DNA of 64,000 bases from an uncultured bacterium (GCA_938009275.1 CALLHY010000045.1:29846-93845); one strand, 5' to 3'. Positions 1 to 8,482 are shown, counted from the stretch's first letter. Notes: generated by a model not told the origin, from the letters alone. Numbers and translations: made by a program.

Positions 1-275
1 AAGCAGCAGGGAAGCCAACACAAGGTACCAACAATTCTTACGCTGTTGAAAAATGTAGAATATGACCATAATTGAATACTGTAAAGCACGATGGAGATAA
101 ATAGTTGATTGCCTCTATCGAAATGGTCGAATGGGTTGTGAAATTTCTGCTTGACAGCACTATGGCATGTAAAAGGATATAAACGAATCTAGTTGTGGAT
201 AAGGTTTACGGACACATTAATTAACCTGAATGCAATTACTAAGTATTGAGATAACATGATGTAAAAAGAGGTTTT
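1..275. other. Intergenic leader with partial dispersed repeat
   Basis: No gene is seen. The first 16 bases match the right arm of the palindromic repeat found complete at 37795-37863, and the next 40 bases are loosely similar to what follows that copy, so the window opens inside another copy. The rest is the promoter and leader region of the pilin-like gene that starts at 276. Confidence 0.5.
151..180 (+). promoter_or_regulatory. Possible sigma-70 promoter for the first pilin-like gene
   Basis: A perfect TTGACA lies at 151-156, with an AT-rich -10 candidate (GGATAT at 175-180, or TATAAA at 178-183) 18 to 21 bases downstream. It would leave a leader of about 90 bases before the ATG at 276. 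The -10 is imprecise, so this is a moderate call. Confidence 0.4.
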
Positions 276-857
276 ATGGGAACTCAACAAGTGCTGCTGA
301 TAGCTCTTGCAGTTTTACTGGTTGGCATTGCCATAGCAGTTGGAATTTACATGTTCAATTACCAAGCCTACGTCTCAAATCGCCAGGCCATTATGGCAGA
401 ATTGGCCACTATTAGGGCAAAAGCCGTAGAATACTGGAGCCTGCCGCCCTCCATGGGGGGAGCGGGTGGCGACATGTGGAACGCAGATATGCAAGGTCTT
501 GCTGCTTACCTTGGTTTTGAAGAGACTTTTCCCTCATCCAAGATAATTCAGATCGAGTATATTTATGTGTCGGAAAACGGTGAGTATCACCTGAATGACT
601 TTAATGAAGCAGATATAGAGCTGGAAGCTCTGGGTATGGTTTCGTTCAGAGGTAAGTTTCCCCATATAGTGAACACTGTGAATATCGATAGCAACGAGGG
701 CAGCTTCGAGGTTAGCGGTTCGAAAGTCTTTAATAATGGTAGGGGACATGCTTTCGGAGTAGGTGGAAACAATGCCGGAGGAAACGGTGGCGGCAATGGT
801 GGCGGCAATGGCGGAGGCAATGGTGGCGGCAATGGGAATGGCGGAGGCCCGGGTTAA
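276..857 (+). CDS. Glycine-rich pilin-like secreted protein
   Basis: This 193-residue protein starts MGTQQVLLIALAVLLVG, a single N-terminal hydrophobic helix of about 22 residues, and is a clear paralogue of the 143-residue pilin-like protein at 20551. The two share MGTQQ(V/I)LLI, a YxSN-type stretch after the helix and a P-S-x-GGAGG motif near residue 62. The last 40 residues are a GGGN-type repeat, absent from the paralogue, encoded by 12-bp tandem repeats. It has no basic leader and no Glu at +5 as in classical type IV prepilins, so pilin function is inferred from the paralogue that heads the pilus locus. AAAGAGG sits just upstream of the ATG. No gene follows in the same orientation closely enough to make an operon obvious. 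Confidence 0.65.
   Translation: MGTQQVLLIALAVLLVGIAIAVGIYMFNYQAYVSNRQAIMAELATIRAKAVEYWSLPPSMGGAGGDMWNADMQGLAAYLGFEETFPSSKIIQIEYIYVSENGEYHLNDFNEADIELEALGMVSFRGKFPHIVNTVNIDSNEGSFEVSGSKVFNNGRGHAFGVGGNNAGGNGGGNGGGNGGGNGGGNGNGGGPG
766..852 (+). repeat. 12-bp tandem repeat coding the Gly/Asn tail
   Basis: About six copies of a GGTGGCGGCAAT-like 12-mer run to the end of the pilin-like gene, with third-position variants (GGCGGAGGCAAT). They encode (GGGN)n. Such in-frame repeats can change length by slippage without a frameshift. Confidence 0.75.
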
Positions 858-950
858 TCCAATATCTACATAATTCATAAAGCATTATATTGTTCCACTT
901 CACCGGTGAGGTCTTTTCTACCTGGGGTTAGTACTACGCAGGAGTGAGAC

Positions 951-2189
951 GTGCGAAAGATTAAAAAGCTATCAAAAGTCCAATTGATAAATGCGCTGCG
1001 TATTGCCACCAAGGCATACCCAATGATGCAGATCAATACCGAACAGCAGATTGATGAACTGGAAGCCAGGCTGCAAAAAGACTTTAATAAGGCAGGAAGG
1101 GAGTGGTATGGCCTGTTTGAGGGTGATACTCTTCTTGGCTCTATGCTCTTGTTCGATTTCTGCATGAACTATTATGGTAAAGACATCAAGGCGAAGGGGA
1201 TTGGATTTGTAGCAGTTGAATTTCTGCATAAGAAACAGAAAGTATGCAAAGAGATGCTGCATTGGTATTTGGAACACTCTCTAAAGAAGCAATTCCCCAT
1301 GGCAATGCTATATTCATTCCGGCCGGATTTCTACAAAAAGATGGGCTTTGGCTTTGGCACAAAGTGTGATAAATATGTATGCAGTCCAGACAGGCTTCCG
1401 AGCTTTAATGAATCATATCCCATGCAATACCTGGGGGAAGCGGATAAAGACGACGTTATAGCCTTCTATGACCAGCTTTATCGGCAACATCATGGTATGA
1501 TACGCAAGCGTGATAAGGACATCGAAGCTATGCTTAAGTCTCAGGGAGCATATTATGTTGGCTACAAAGAGCAGGGAAAGCTATTGTCGATGCTAAGCTT
1601 CCGCTTGAAAGCCGATGATAGCACCAATCAGGCTACACACATGACGCTGGAGTTTCTTTTCACTTGCGCTACCGGATTGAAAGCCGCATTGAAATTCCTG
1701 AACAGCCAGACTGATCAAGTTAGCCGCATAGAGTTTTCTACCCTGTATCCGGACTTATTCTTCAGCTTTGCAGACATCCGTAATCTGGATAACCGACAAC
1801 TGCGTGAACCGGGATATCATCACGTGTATGATACCGGTATGGGTATAATGTATCGCAGTCTGGATCATGCTAAGTTACTATTGCAACGTCCCTGTACGCT
1901 TGATGGGCTACGCATTAAGTATTGTTTGATAGATGATTTCATTACAGGCGTAGCCAAGGAGTTCATTATGCAGTGGAGAGCAGGTAAGGCATCCATTGCA
2001 AAAGGCATGAAGCATGATTTACAGCTAAGCATGGGTGTGGCAGAGTATTCTTCCTGGCTAATGAATGCGGTGGACTTTAGCACCTTGCACAGTTACGGTT
2101 TGCTGGCTTGCTCCGATGAAAGCCGGATTGGCGAACTGGATAGGGCTTTTTACTTCCAGCAAAAACCGCTGTGCTTAGAGAGGTTTTGA
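951..2189 (+). CDS. Eis-like GNAT N-acetyltransferase
   Basis: The 412-residue product has the layout of the Eis (enhanced intracellular survival) family: an N-terminal GNAT domain (about residues 5-150, with GIGFVAVEFLHKKQKVCKEML resembling the acetyl-CoA-binding V/I-x-V-x-P...R/K-G region and the SFRPDFYKKMGFG motif), a second GNAT-like fold, and a C-terminal sterol-carrier-like segment. Family members move acetyl groups from acetyl-CoA to amines; the substrate here is unknown. The start is GTG at 951, with GGAG 6-7 bases upstream. The gene stands alone between a pilin-like gene and gcvH. It is not a resistance call: Eis homologues are widespread and few are tested. Confidence 0.75.
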   Translation: MRKIKKLSKVQLINALRIATKAYPMMQINTEQQIDELEARLQKDFNKAGREWYGLFEGDTLLGSMLLFDFCMNYYGKDIKAKGIGFVAVEFLHKKQKVCKEMLHWYLEHSLKKQFPMAMLYSFRPDFYKKMGFGFGTKCDKYVCSPDRLPSFNESYPMQYLGEADKDDVIAFYDQLYRQHHGMIRKRDKDIEAMLKSQGAYYVGYKEQGKLLSMLSFRLKADDSTNQATHMTLEFLFTCATGLKAALKFLNSQTDQVSRIEFSTLYPDLFFSFADIRNLDNRQLREPGYHHVYDTGMGIMYRSLDHAKLLLQRPCTLDGLRIKYCLIDDFITGVAKEFIMQWRAGKASIAKGMKHDLQLSMGVAEYSSWLMNAVDFSTLHSYGLLACSDESRIGELDRAFYFQQKPLCLERF

Positions 2190-2336
2190 AGCGATCCTTT
2201 CTCTATTTATTACAGCCATTGTAAAGCATCATACAGAATCCGAAAAGGGATGCAGGGAGTACATACTTCTTGACACAATTGCGCCACTAAAAGACTTGGG
2301 TTCAAATAGAAAAGTAAAACCTTTGTGGAGGAGAAC

Positions 2337-2717
2337 ATGAATATCCAAGACGATTTATTGTACACCGAGAGTCACGAATGGGTGCGCATTGATGGCGATC
2401 TGGCCACCATTGGCATTAGCGATTTTGCTCAGCATGAATTGGGCGACATAGTTTTTGTGGAGCTGCCTGATGTAGGAAACAAGGTATCTGCTGGCGAACC
2501 ATGTGGTTCCATTGAAGCAGTTAAAGCCGTTGAAGACCTTATTTGCCCGGTTAGTGGCAAGATTGAAGAGCGCAATGGTGACTTGGAAGATAGTCCAGAT
2601 TTAATCAACAAATCTCCCTACGAAGAAGGTTGGCTATTAAAGGTTCGCCTTTCCAATATGGACGAGCTGGAAAACCTGCTTACCGCTGTAGATTATCAGA
2701 AGATCATTCCTGAATAA
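2337..2717 (+). CDS. gcvH: Glycine cleavage system H protein
   Basis: A 126-residue lipoyl carrier. Visible family hallmarks are YTESHEWVRIDGD at the N terminus, IGISDFAQHELGDIVFVELP, the lipoylation motif GSIEAVKAVEDL with its lysine near residue 62, and the C-terminal EGWLLKV. GcvH shuttles the aminomethyl group between the P, T and L proteins of glycine cleavage. No gcvP, gcvT or lpd lies in this window, so the rest of the system must be elsewhere, or this copy serves as a lipoate carrier. A GTG at 2325 would add four residues, but GGAGGAG at 2327-2333 is correctly spaced only for the ATG at 2337, so that start is chosen. Confidence 0.93.
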   Translation: MNIQDDLLYTESHEWVRIDGDLATIGISDFAQHELGDIVFVELPDVGNKVSAGEPCGSIEAVKAVEDLICPVSGKIEERNGDLEDSPDLINKSPYEEGWLLKVRLSNMDELENLLTAVDYQKIIPE

Positions 2718-2728
2718 AGCATTTACCG

Positions 2729-3358
2729 GTGATCCAGAAAAGCCCCAGTTTCCTGATAATACTATCTGCTCCTTCCGGTGGAGGTAAAAGTACCATATTG
2801 AACGAGATACTAAAGATTTCGAACAATGTGGATTACTCGGTATCCTTCACCACGCGTAAGCCACGAGGCGTGGAACAAAACGGCATTCATTACCACTTTG
2901 TGGATGAGGTCGAATTCCAATCACGCATCGAAAGCGGAGACTTTTTGGAGTATGCAAATGTATTCGGTAACTGGTATGGCACGTCAATAAGCTACATAAA
3001 GGCTCGATTGGCAGCAGGCAAGCATGTAATAATGGACATCGACGTTCAGGGTGCGAGCCTTATTAGTGCCACAGATGTCCCATATGTAAAAGTATTTATC
3101 ATTCCGCCTTCCATGGAGATACTGCGCGAAAGGCTTGTGCTGCGGGCTACAGACAGCCCCGAAGAGATTGCCAAGCGTCTTAGTATCGCCCAGGATGAGC
3201 TTGCCTTTATACCCCACTACGATTATCTGGTGGTTAATGACGATCTTCAACAGGCCGTCAGTGATGTTCAGGCAATTATTCGTGCCGAAGAAAACCGGGT
3301 TAACCGCTACATAGAACCGGTTGAAGGCTTTTTACAACAGGAGAATCACAATGATTAA
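2729..3358 (+). CDS. gmk: Guanylate kinase
   Basis: The 209-residue protein has the full guanylate kinase signature: P-loop SAPSGGGKST near residues 13-22, SFTTRKPRGVEQNGIHYHFV for GMP binding, and the GDFLEYA and GNWYGTS segments. It phosphorylates GMP to GDP with ATP in nucleotide metabolism. The start is GTG at 2729, only 11 bases after gcvH, and the stop overlaps the start of the following omega-like gene (ATG at 3351). The gmk-rpoZ order is common in bacteria and supports the neighbour's assignment. Confidence 0.93.
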   Translation: MIQKSPSFLIILSAPSGGGKSTILNEILKISNNVDYSVSFTTRKPRGVEQNGIHYHFVDEVEFQSRIESGDFLEYANVFGNWYGTSISYIKARLAAGKHVIMDIDVQGASLISATDVPYVKVFIIPPSMEILRERLVLRATDSPEEIAKRLSIAQDELAFIPHYDYLVVNDDLQQAVSDVQAIIRAEENRVNRYIEPVEGFLQQENHND

Positions 3359-3740
3359 CAAAAAGATCGAAAACTTCTTGGAAAAGGTGGATATGAACTA
3401 CCTGTTTTGTCTGCTTTCCAAGATGGAAGCACAGCGCTTGAATCAATTCCCCGCATACGTTAAAAACAAGTTCAACGAAAAGATAACCGTGATGTCTATG
3501 GAGCACGTTGCCGATAACGAAGTGCCGGATTACATTACCGAACTTGCCGAAGCCGAACTTGCCATGCAGCAAGAGCAAAATCCCTTCGATGATGATGAGA
3601 CCTTCGAATATACCGAAGAGACGGTGGACGATTCTGATCGCTTTGTAAACGACGTGGCAAGCGATAGCTTCGATGATGATTTCGACGATGAGGATGACTT
3701 CTTCGGCGAGGCAGACGATAACGACGACAACGATTTGTAA
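3351..3740 (+). CDS. rpoZ: Probable RNA polymerase omega subunit, acidic tail
   Basis: The 129-residue product follows gmk with an 8-base overlap, the usual place for rpoZ. Its N-terminal part (LLSKMEAQRLNQFP, then KITVMSMEHVADNEV) aligns by eye with omega's xxAKRARQL and (V)TIALEEI elements, but divergence is high. From about residue 75 the protein is almost all Asp, Glu and Ser, ending in a run of Asp-rich residues, like the acidic tails some omega proteins carry. ATG 3351 is preceded by CAGGAG. Position and partial motif match support omega; a structure-based comparison would be needed to be sure. Confidence 0.6.
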   Translation: MINKKIENFLEKVDMNYLFCLLSKMEAQRLNQFPAYVKNKFNEKITVMSMEHVADNEVPDYITELAEAELAMQQEQNPFDDDETFEYTEETVDDSDRFVNDVASDSFDDDFDDEDDFFGEADDNDDNDL

Positions 3741-3747
3741 AACCTGA

Positions 3748-4395
3748 ATGCCTATCAGCCCACTGCGCCAATACCTGGAGATGCTGAAGAACAACGGCAT
3801 AAAAGACTTATACCGGCCAGAAAGCCCAGTTAGTAACGACAAAGCCAAAGTTTTGGCAGAACTAAAGGCGAGATATGCCAATTGCTCCAAGTGCCCTTTA
3901 CATGCAAATCGCCATAATGTGGTTTATGGAGAGGGCAATCCCAATGCCAAGGTTATGCTGATAGGTGAGGGTCCGGGGGAGCAAGAAGACCTCAGTGGCC
4001 GCCCATTTGTAGGTGAATCAGGTCAGCTATTAGACAGAATGCTTATTGCTATAGACATTCAAAGAACAGAAATCTATATAGCTAACATAGTAAAATGCCG
4101 CCCTCCCGGTAACCGCAATCCCGAAGCAACTGAGAGATTAGCATGTATGCCTTATCTGGTGGAGCAGATCAATATTATCCGCCCCAAAATGCTGCTTGTG
4201 GTTGGTTTGGTGGCAGCTCAGACCTTGCTTGGTAATAGCAACACGCTTCAATGGCACAGGGATAAAGTGCACGAGTTCATGGGCATTCCCGTATATGTAA
4301 CCTACCATCCGGCAGCACTGCTAAGAAACCCTAACTGGAAGCGGCCGGCTTGGGAAGACTTACAGGCCTTTCAGAAGGAGTATCAAAAGCTGTGA
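3748..4395 (+). CDS. udg: Type 4 uracil-DNA glycosylase (iron-sulfur)
   Basis: The 215-residue enzyme shows family 4 UDG motifs: CSKCPLH near residue 50, motif 1 GEGPGEQEDLSGRPFVG, KCRPPGNRNP, and the C-terminal HPAALLRNP. Four cysteines (the CxxC pair, the one in VKCRPPGNR and the one in ERLACMPYL) are arranged as 4Fe-4S ligands. The family removes uracil from DNA to start base-excision repair. It begins 8 bases after the omega-like gene and its TGA stop overlaps the GTG start of the next gene, so it is translationally coupled in the gmk-rpoZ run. Confidence 0.88.
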   Translation: MPISPLRQYLEMLKNNGIKDLYRPESPVSNDKAKVLAELKARYANCSKCPLHANRHNVVYGEGNPNAKVMLIGEGPGEQEDLSGRPFVGESGQLLDRMLIAIDIQRTEIYIANIVKCRPPGNRNPEATERLACMPYLVEQINIIRPKMLLVVGLVAAQTLLGNSNTLQWHRDKVHEFMGIPVYVTYHPAALLRNPNWKRPAWEDLQAFQKEYQKL

Positions 4396-5180
4396 AGTTT
4401 TCGTATAAAGCAATCTGCGTTCTAATTGTCTGCCTGCTTGCAGGCAATCTTTTTGCCCGGGTTGCCATCTATGGCGACACCCGCAGCAACGAAACTGCTC
4501 ATCGCAAGGTAATCCAGAGCCTAGCAGCCCATCGCCCGGAGATAGCCTTTCACACAGGCGACCTAAACACAAAAGGTATTGCGCAAAGCGAGTATGACCT
4601 CTTTTTTCAGATTACAAAGCCCCTTTCCGATATCTGCCCAGTTTATCCCGCAAAAGGCAATCACGAACGCTCCGAAAGCCTGTTTCTAAATAACTTCCCC
4701 GCCATAAATGGCTGCACATATTACACAGTGATGCATGAAGGTGTGCGCTTTATAGTACTGGATAGCACGAAAGAGATAAAACCAGCCTCTGAACAATACA
4801 ATTGGCTTAGCAGCACCCTGGCAGATTCACTACCCTCCATTGTTATACTGCATCACCCAATTTTCAGCTCAGGTGCACATGGCGACGAGCTTGGTTTATC
4901 ATTGTTCATGCCGGGTTTGTTTAGCAATTCGGGGGTAAAAGCAGTTTTCAGCGGTCATGATCATAACTATGAACGTTCCGAGTATAATGGAATTACTTAT
5001 ATAGTTAGCGGTGGTGGAGGCGCACCCATGCGGGAAAACCGCACTGACAATCCCCATAGCCTGAAGTTTATTCTGGACAATCACTATCTAATAGCCGATA
5101 AAACCGATAACTCCATGGATTTCACCGTGTATAATCTTGATGGTGAGATACTGGATAGTTTTTCTATAACCGGATTATAG
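4392..5180 (+). CDS. Secreted calcineurin-like metallophosphoesterase
   Basis: The 262-residue protein carries all metallophosphoesterase blocks: YGDTRSN (D at metal site), HTGDLN, GNHE, LHHPIFSSGAHGD and GHDHNYE. The resemblance is to purple-acid-phosphatase-type or 3'5' phosphodiesterase-like members; the substrate is unknown. I place the start at GTG 4392, which overlaps the upstream stop as GTGA and has AAGGAG at 4375-4380. It is followed by a clear signal peptide (FSYKAICVLIVCLLAGNLFA). A longer frame from 4350 would run inside the UDG gene with no ribosome site. The mature protein should be periplasmic or outside the cell. Confidence 0.85.
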   Translation: MKFSYKAICVLIVCLLAGNLFARVAIYGDTRSNETAHRKVIQSLAAHRPEIAFHTGDLNTKGIAQSEYDLFFQITKPLSDICPVYPAKGNHERSESLFLNNFPAINGCTYYTVMHEGVRFIVLDSTKEIKPASEQYNWLSSTLADSLPSIVILHHPIFSSGAHGDELGLSLFMPGLFSNSGVKAVFSGHDHNYERSEYNGITYIVSGGGGAPMRENRTDNPHSLKFILDNHYLIADKTDNSMDFTVYNLDGEILDSFSITGL

Positions 5181-5224
5181 GGCTTAGCTAAAGTTAACAT
5201 AAAAGCAGCGTAGGTGATGTATTT

Positions 5225-5554
5225 ATGCGAACAATTCTCTTGCTGATTATCTCCAATATCTTTATGACTTTTGCCTGGTATGGGCATTTGAAGCATAATA
5301 CCGCGCCTTTAATAAAAGTAATTCTGATAAGCTGGGGAATAGCCTTTTTTGAATATTGTTTTCAGGTTCCTGCCAACCGCATTGGATACGGTCAGTTCAA
5401 CGCCTTTCAGTTAAAGACTATCCAGGAAGTGATAACCCTTTCCGTGTTTTGTGCTTTCTCGGTATTTTATTTAAAGGAGCAGTTGCGCTGGAACTACATT
5501 ATCGGCTTTGTGCTAATTGTTCTGGCGGTGTTCTTTATCTTCAAGAAGTGGTGA
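5225..5554 (+). CDS. DUF486-family small membrane protein
   Basis: The 109-residue protein is nearly all membrane helix (four segments) and matches the DUF486 / DMT-superfamily pattern: WYGHLKH, SWGIAFFEYCFQVPANRIGYGQF, QLKTIQEVITLSVF and FYLKEQLRWNYIIGF. Its transport role is not established. It is separated by 44 bases from the metallophosphoesterase gene and runs convergently into the AhpD-like gene, with a 14-base overlap of the two 3' ends (5541-5554). Confidence 0.85.
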   Translation: MRTILLLIISNIFMTFAWYGHLKHNTAPLIKVILISWGIAFFEYCFQVPANRIGYGQFNAFQLKTIQEVITLSVFCAFSVFYLKEQLRWNYIIGFVLIVLAVFFIFKKW

Positions 5555-5888
5555 GGTTCTTCAGCTCTTCCCAGTATTCAACAGCCCGCCTATGATGCGG
5601 GATTACTATTGACCCGCCAACCATTAGTGCAACGGCAAACACTTCCTGAAGCTCTTCATCTAAAAGCCCCAATGCCTTGCATTGGCCCAAATGGTATCGG
5701 ATGCAATCGTCACAACGCAATACCATAGAAGCAACCAAGCCCAGCATTTCTTTGGTTTTTGCATCCAAAGATCCTGCCTGGTAGGTGCTGCCATCCAAGC
5801 CATAGAAACGCTTGATGCTCAGGTTTCCCTTCGATAGGGTCAAGGCTGTAAGTCTGCTACGTTCATCGTTAAAATCGGCTACTTTCAT
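5541..5888 (-). CDS. AhpD/carboxymuconolactone decarboxylase-like protein
   Basis: A 115-residue protein of the carboxymuconolactone decarboxylase fold. It has the redox CDDC pair in VLRCDDCIRYHLGQC with the nearby His, as in AhpD-type peroxidase partners, and a final GGSIVIPHHRRAVEYW helix. The likely role is thiol-dependent peroxide or electrophile handling in the cytoplasm. Its ATG overlaps the TGA of the upstream alcohol dehydrogenase (ATGA at 5885-5888), so the two are translationally coupled. Confidence 0.82.
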   Translation of the reverse strand: MKVADFNDERSRLTALTLSKGNLSIKRFYGLDGSTYQAGSLDAKTKEMLGLVASMVLRCDDCIRYHLGQCKALGLLDEELQEVFAVALMVGGSIVIPHHRRAVEYWEELKNLTTS

Positions 5889-6982
5889 GATCGCTCCTTT
5901 AGCTTATGCAAAATGTTTCGGATATCACCAGGCATTACTTCCAAGGGATTAAGAGCCATATTCCTGCTTGCCATAATCTGCGGAATTGCCGCTTCGATGA
6001 AGCTATCGGAAAGCAATATGCCCTTGCGGAAGGGTAACGCGTTAAGCCAGCTAATAAAGCCTTCCTTAGTTATGCTTATAGCATTAAACAGGCCACTTAA
6101 TTCATCCTGCACCTTATCTTGATAGAGATTCATGATGTCTTCCATAACCATGGCATTTGCCAAGCCGTGAGCAACGTGATACTCCGTGGTAAGCGGATAG
6201 CCAATAGAATGCTGAAGTGTGGTACTGCTCTGGGCAATAACCATGCCGCCATATAGCGAAGCCTGCATTAGCTCTGCCCGTGCCTGCTTGTTTCCCGCAT
6301 CCCGTAATACTATGGGAAGCTGCTTTATAATGCTGCTAATTCCCCGATATATAAAGGGATACATAATGGAGCTGCGCTGGTTACTATACAAGCCTTCCAG
6401 CAGGTGGCTAAGCGCATCCAAAGCAGTATGCAGCGTTACTTCCGCGGATAGGCTATGGGTGTAGCGGGCATCCACAATGGATAGCCTCGGGAAAGCATAA
6501 GGATGTCCAAAACCAGCCTTTTTATTGGTAGCTGGATTCGTTAATACACTATATTGGGTGGCCTCTGTCCCTGTTCCGGCAGTGGTGGGGATGGCTACAA
6601 TTGGATAGGCACTGATGAACTTATCGGTGCTGTAGAGATCACCTTCGCTTAGCTGGTTTGCTGCCGCCAGAGAGATTGCCTTTGCCGCGTCGATGGGACT
6701 CCCCCCGCCAATGCCAATCACGAAATCACACTGCTGATCTGTCATCAGTTTGCTACCCCTTATAACGTCCTGAACAGTGGGGTTTTCTGTTATCTGATCA
6801 TAAATATAGCTAGCGATGTTAAGCTTGCCAAGCATTGGCATTAGCTCATCCAGTGCTCCACTAAGCCGGGCACTGCTTTGCCCACTAACGATGAAAGCAC
6901 ATTTGCCCATTGTGGCAAGTATTGATTCTGCATGCTTGATGGCATGCTCAGCAAAGATGATGCGAGTAGGACAGTAAAACAT
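5885..6982 (-). CDS. Iron-containing alcohol dehydrogenase
   Basis: The 365-residue enzyme belongs to the group III Fe-ADH family: GIGGGSPIDAAKAI for NAD(P) binding, IPTTAGTGTEATQYSV, and metal ligands in TLHTALDALSHLLEG and QHSIGYPLTTEYHVAHGLANA. It should interconvert an alcohol and an aldehyde; the substrate cannot be read from sequence. The start is ATG 6982 (MFYCPTRI), where AAGGAG lies 7 bases upstream; a start at 7012 would add ten residues without a ribosome site. It is coupled to the AhpD-like gene downstream. The promoter region upstream is cut short by the mobile element that begins at 7109. Confidence 0.88.
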   Translation of the reverse strand: MFYCPTRIIFAEHAIKHAESILATMGKCAFIVSGQSSARLSGALDELMPMLGKLNIASYIYDQITENPTVQDVIRGSKLMTDQQCDFVIGIGGGSPIDAAKAISLAAANQLSEGDLYSTDKFISAYPIVAIPTTAGTGTEATQYSVLTNPATNKKAGFGHPYAFPRLSIVDARYTHSLSAEVTLHTALDALSHLLEGLYSNQRSSIMYPFIYRGISSIIKQLPIVLRDAGNKQARAELMQASLYGGMVIAQSSTTLQHSIGYPLTTEYHVAHGLANAMVMEDIMNLYQDKVQDELSGLFNAISITKEGFISWLNALPFRKGILLSDSFIEAAIPQIMASRNMALNPLEVMPGDIRNILHKLKERS

Positions 6983-7103
6983 CCTGTGTCTCCTTCTGGG
7001 TAATGATATCACTTCTTATGCCAAAGCATAAGATGTCAAGATATTTGGCGGACTCACATCCCTCAGTTTTTCATGCAGCACAACTTGCAGCATAAGAATC
7101 TTT

Positions 7104-7108
7104 AGCAT
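7104..7108. repeat. Left target-site duplication AGCAT
   Basis: AGCAT directly precedes the left inverted end of the element and recurs directly after the right end at 13657-13661. A 5-bp duplication is typical of Mu/Tn7-type transposition. Confidence 0.75.
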
Positions 7109-7157
7109 TATAAACTCTCACCCAAACCTTCAAATCGGTATCCCGTGTCACAGTGGT
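7109..7157 (+). repeat. Left outer inverted end with first binding-site repeat
   Basis: This segment, TATAAACTCTCACCC to TGTCACAGTGGT, pairs with the minus strand of 13608-13656 with scattered mismatches. A second TGTCACAGTGGT follows at 7206-7217. Repeated 12-mers at an end resemble transposase-binding sites of Mu and Tn7. Confidence 0.75.
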
Positions 7158-7334
7158 CGTATTGGTTTATGAGGCAGAGAGATAGATAGGACTGGCTTTG
7201 GATTGTGTCACAGTGGTCTTTGGACGTTTCTGGACGTTTTTGTATCACGATTATTGCAAATTTGCGCTGGTTTTGGACTGGTTTTGGATGATCAGATTTT
7301 TAAGAGAACTCATCAGATTTGCTAAGGCTTTTAT

Positions 7335-7404
7335 TGTCACAGTGGTGGGTGGTGTGGGAGAACTGGAACAAGTCTGATTCCGATCTAAAGCGCTTTGGGA
7401 AAAG
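7335..7404 (+). repeat. Inner 70-bp inverted repeat, left copy
   Basis: It begins with the third TGTCACAGTGGT and continues GGGTGGTGTGGGAGAACTGG to beyond GATCTAAAGCGCT. It matches the minus strand of 13550-13619 at about 66 of 70 positions. In the left end it lies 226 bp inside the outer end, but only 37 bp inside at the right, so the ends are asymmetric. Confidence 0.85.
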
Positions 7405-7422
7405 TCCTTATGCTATTTGTTT

Positions 7423-8118
7423 ATGGGCATTGAACAGGGGTTTACTTCAAAAGCTCTTTTGCTTCTGTCTGGTTCTTGGGGGATAAAACAGGATGGGCAT
7501 CAAGATGTCAATGCAGCGGACAAAGATCATTCGGTAACGGAGTATCCTGATCTGAGTAAAGATGCCAATCTGCCTTTGCGGAGATTGGAAGAGGCTAAGT
7601 TGCTGGGGCATTTCTGCTCTGTCGTGCTGAACCGGCTGCGGGATTGTGAATCAAGGACTGAGGAATGGAAACAGATAGTGCTTGATTACAACAACGGATT
7701 ACTGGTGCCGGAGCTGTATCAGATGCGGGATAAACGCTGTGAGAGAACTATCCGCACCTGGATAGAGCAGTATCTGCAATCAGACTATAACATGTTTGCT
7801 CTCGTCCACAGCAATTGGAATACCACCCGGAAACGCATAGTATCAGAGCTTGAGAGCCAAATCCTGCTGAGCATGCTGCTGCATCCCAATCGGGTTAAGA
7901 TTGGCTCTGCTATCAAACTGCTGAAAGCACAAGCCCGGCTTTGTTACTTTGAGTCAAGGAGCAGCATTCCCACCCTGAGAATGTGGTGTACAGACTTCAG
8001 GAATAACAATCCCGATATCTGGCAACAGGCACGCTTGGGCAGTAAGTTCGTGGCAGAGAATATCATCAAGACCATTCACCGGGAAAACAGCTGCCTAAGC
8101 CTACTGGCGTGCTGCTAA
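7423..8118 (+). pseudogene. Truncated Mu-type transposase, DNA-binding part only
   Basis: The 231-residue frame resembles the DNA-binding half of Mu/IS transposases: a helix-turn-helix-like block (EEWKQIVLDYNNGLLVPELYQMR, RTIRTWIEQYL), then LLHPNRVKIGSAIKLLK and SIPTLRMWCTDFRNNNPDIW, followed by GSKFVAENIIKTI. In full-length members this is just where the DDE integrase core begins. Here the frame ends 17 residues later (ENSCLSLLACC), and no DDE-like sequence was found in the next 340 bases. A different frame across the end (GKQLPKPTG...) may be the displaced C terminus, which would fit an internal deletion. The assignment is by pattern only. No good ribosome site precedes ATG 7423 or TTG 7417. 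Confidence 0.55.
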
Positions 8119-8482
8119 TGGTTTTTTGCAACTTTCTGGGTGCAAGTTAGATAAAATGGATCACCTTCTGCTTGAGAAGTGATAAGATGATTTGCAAAAA
8201 TCGTGATACTCGTTTGAAAAGATCGTGATATCGTAAACCCGCAAAACTGCTGATTCGAAAAAAATTGGTGATGCGGTTTGAAAAATAAGTGAGAACGCAT
8301 ATTGAACAGTTTTAATCAGGAAACAGACAAAGTCATCACAATTAGATTGACAAAAAACTAAATGTGAATTTTCTTCCGCCAATATCGGATCATAGGATTG
8401 CGATGATTGAGCCGAATTATGATTTGGAGTACGCCCAACGGCCGCAATATGTTATCCATCAGTGTTTAAGGAGTGTCTCATC
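8119..8482 (+). other. Spacer inside the mobile element
   Basis: An AT-rich spacer of about 360 bases between the transposase remnant and the large secreted-protein gene. No supported gene is seen. TCGTGATA recurs around 8200-8230. A 27-codon frame from 8403 overlaps the start of the next gene and looks incidental. Confidence 0.6.

Noticed and set aside
2190..2336. Glycine riboswitch upstream of gcvH
   Set aside because: The spacer is short and shows no glycine-aptamer core; only a loose TTGACA is visible.
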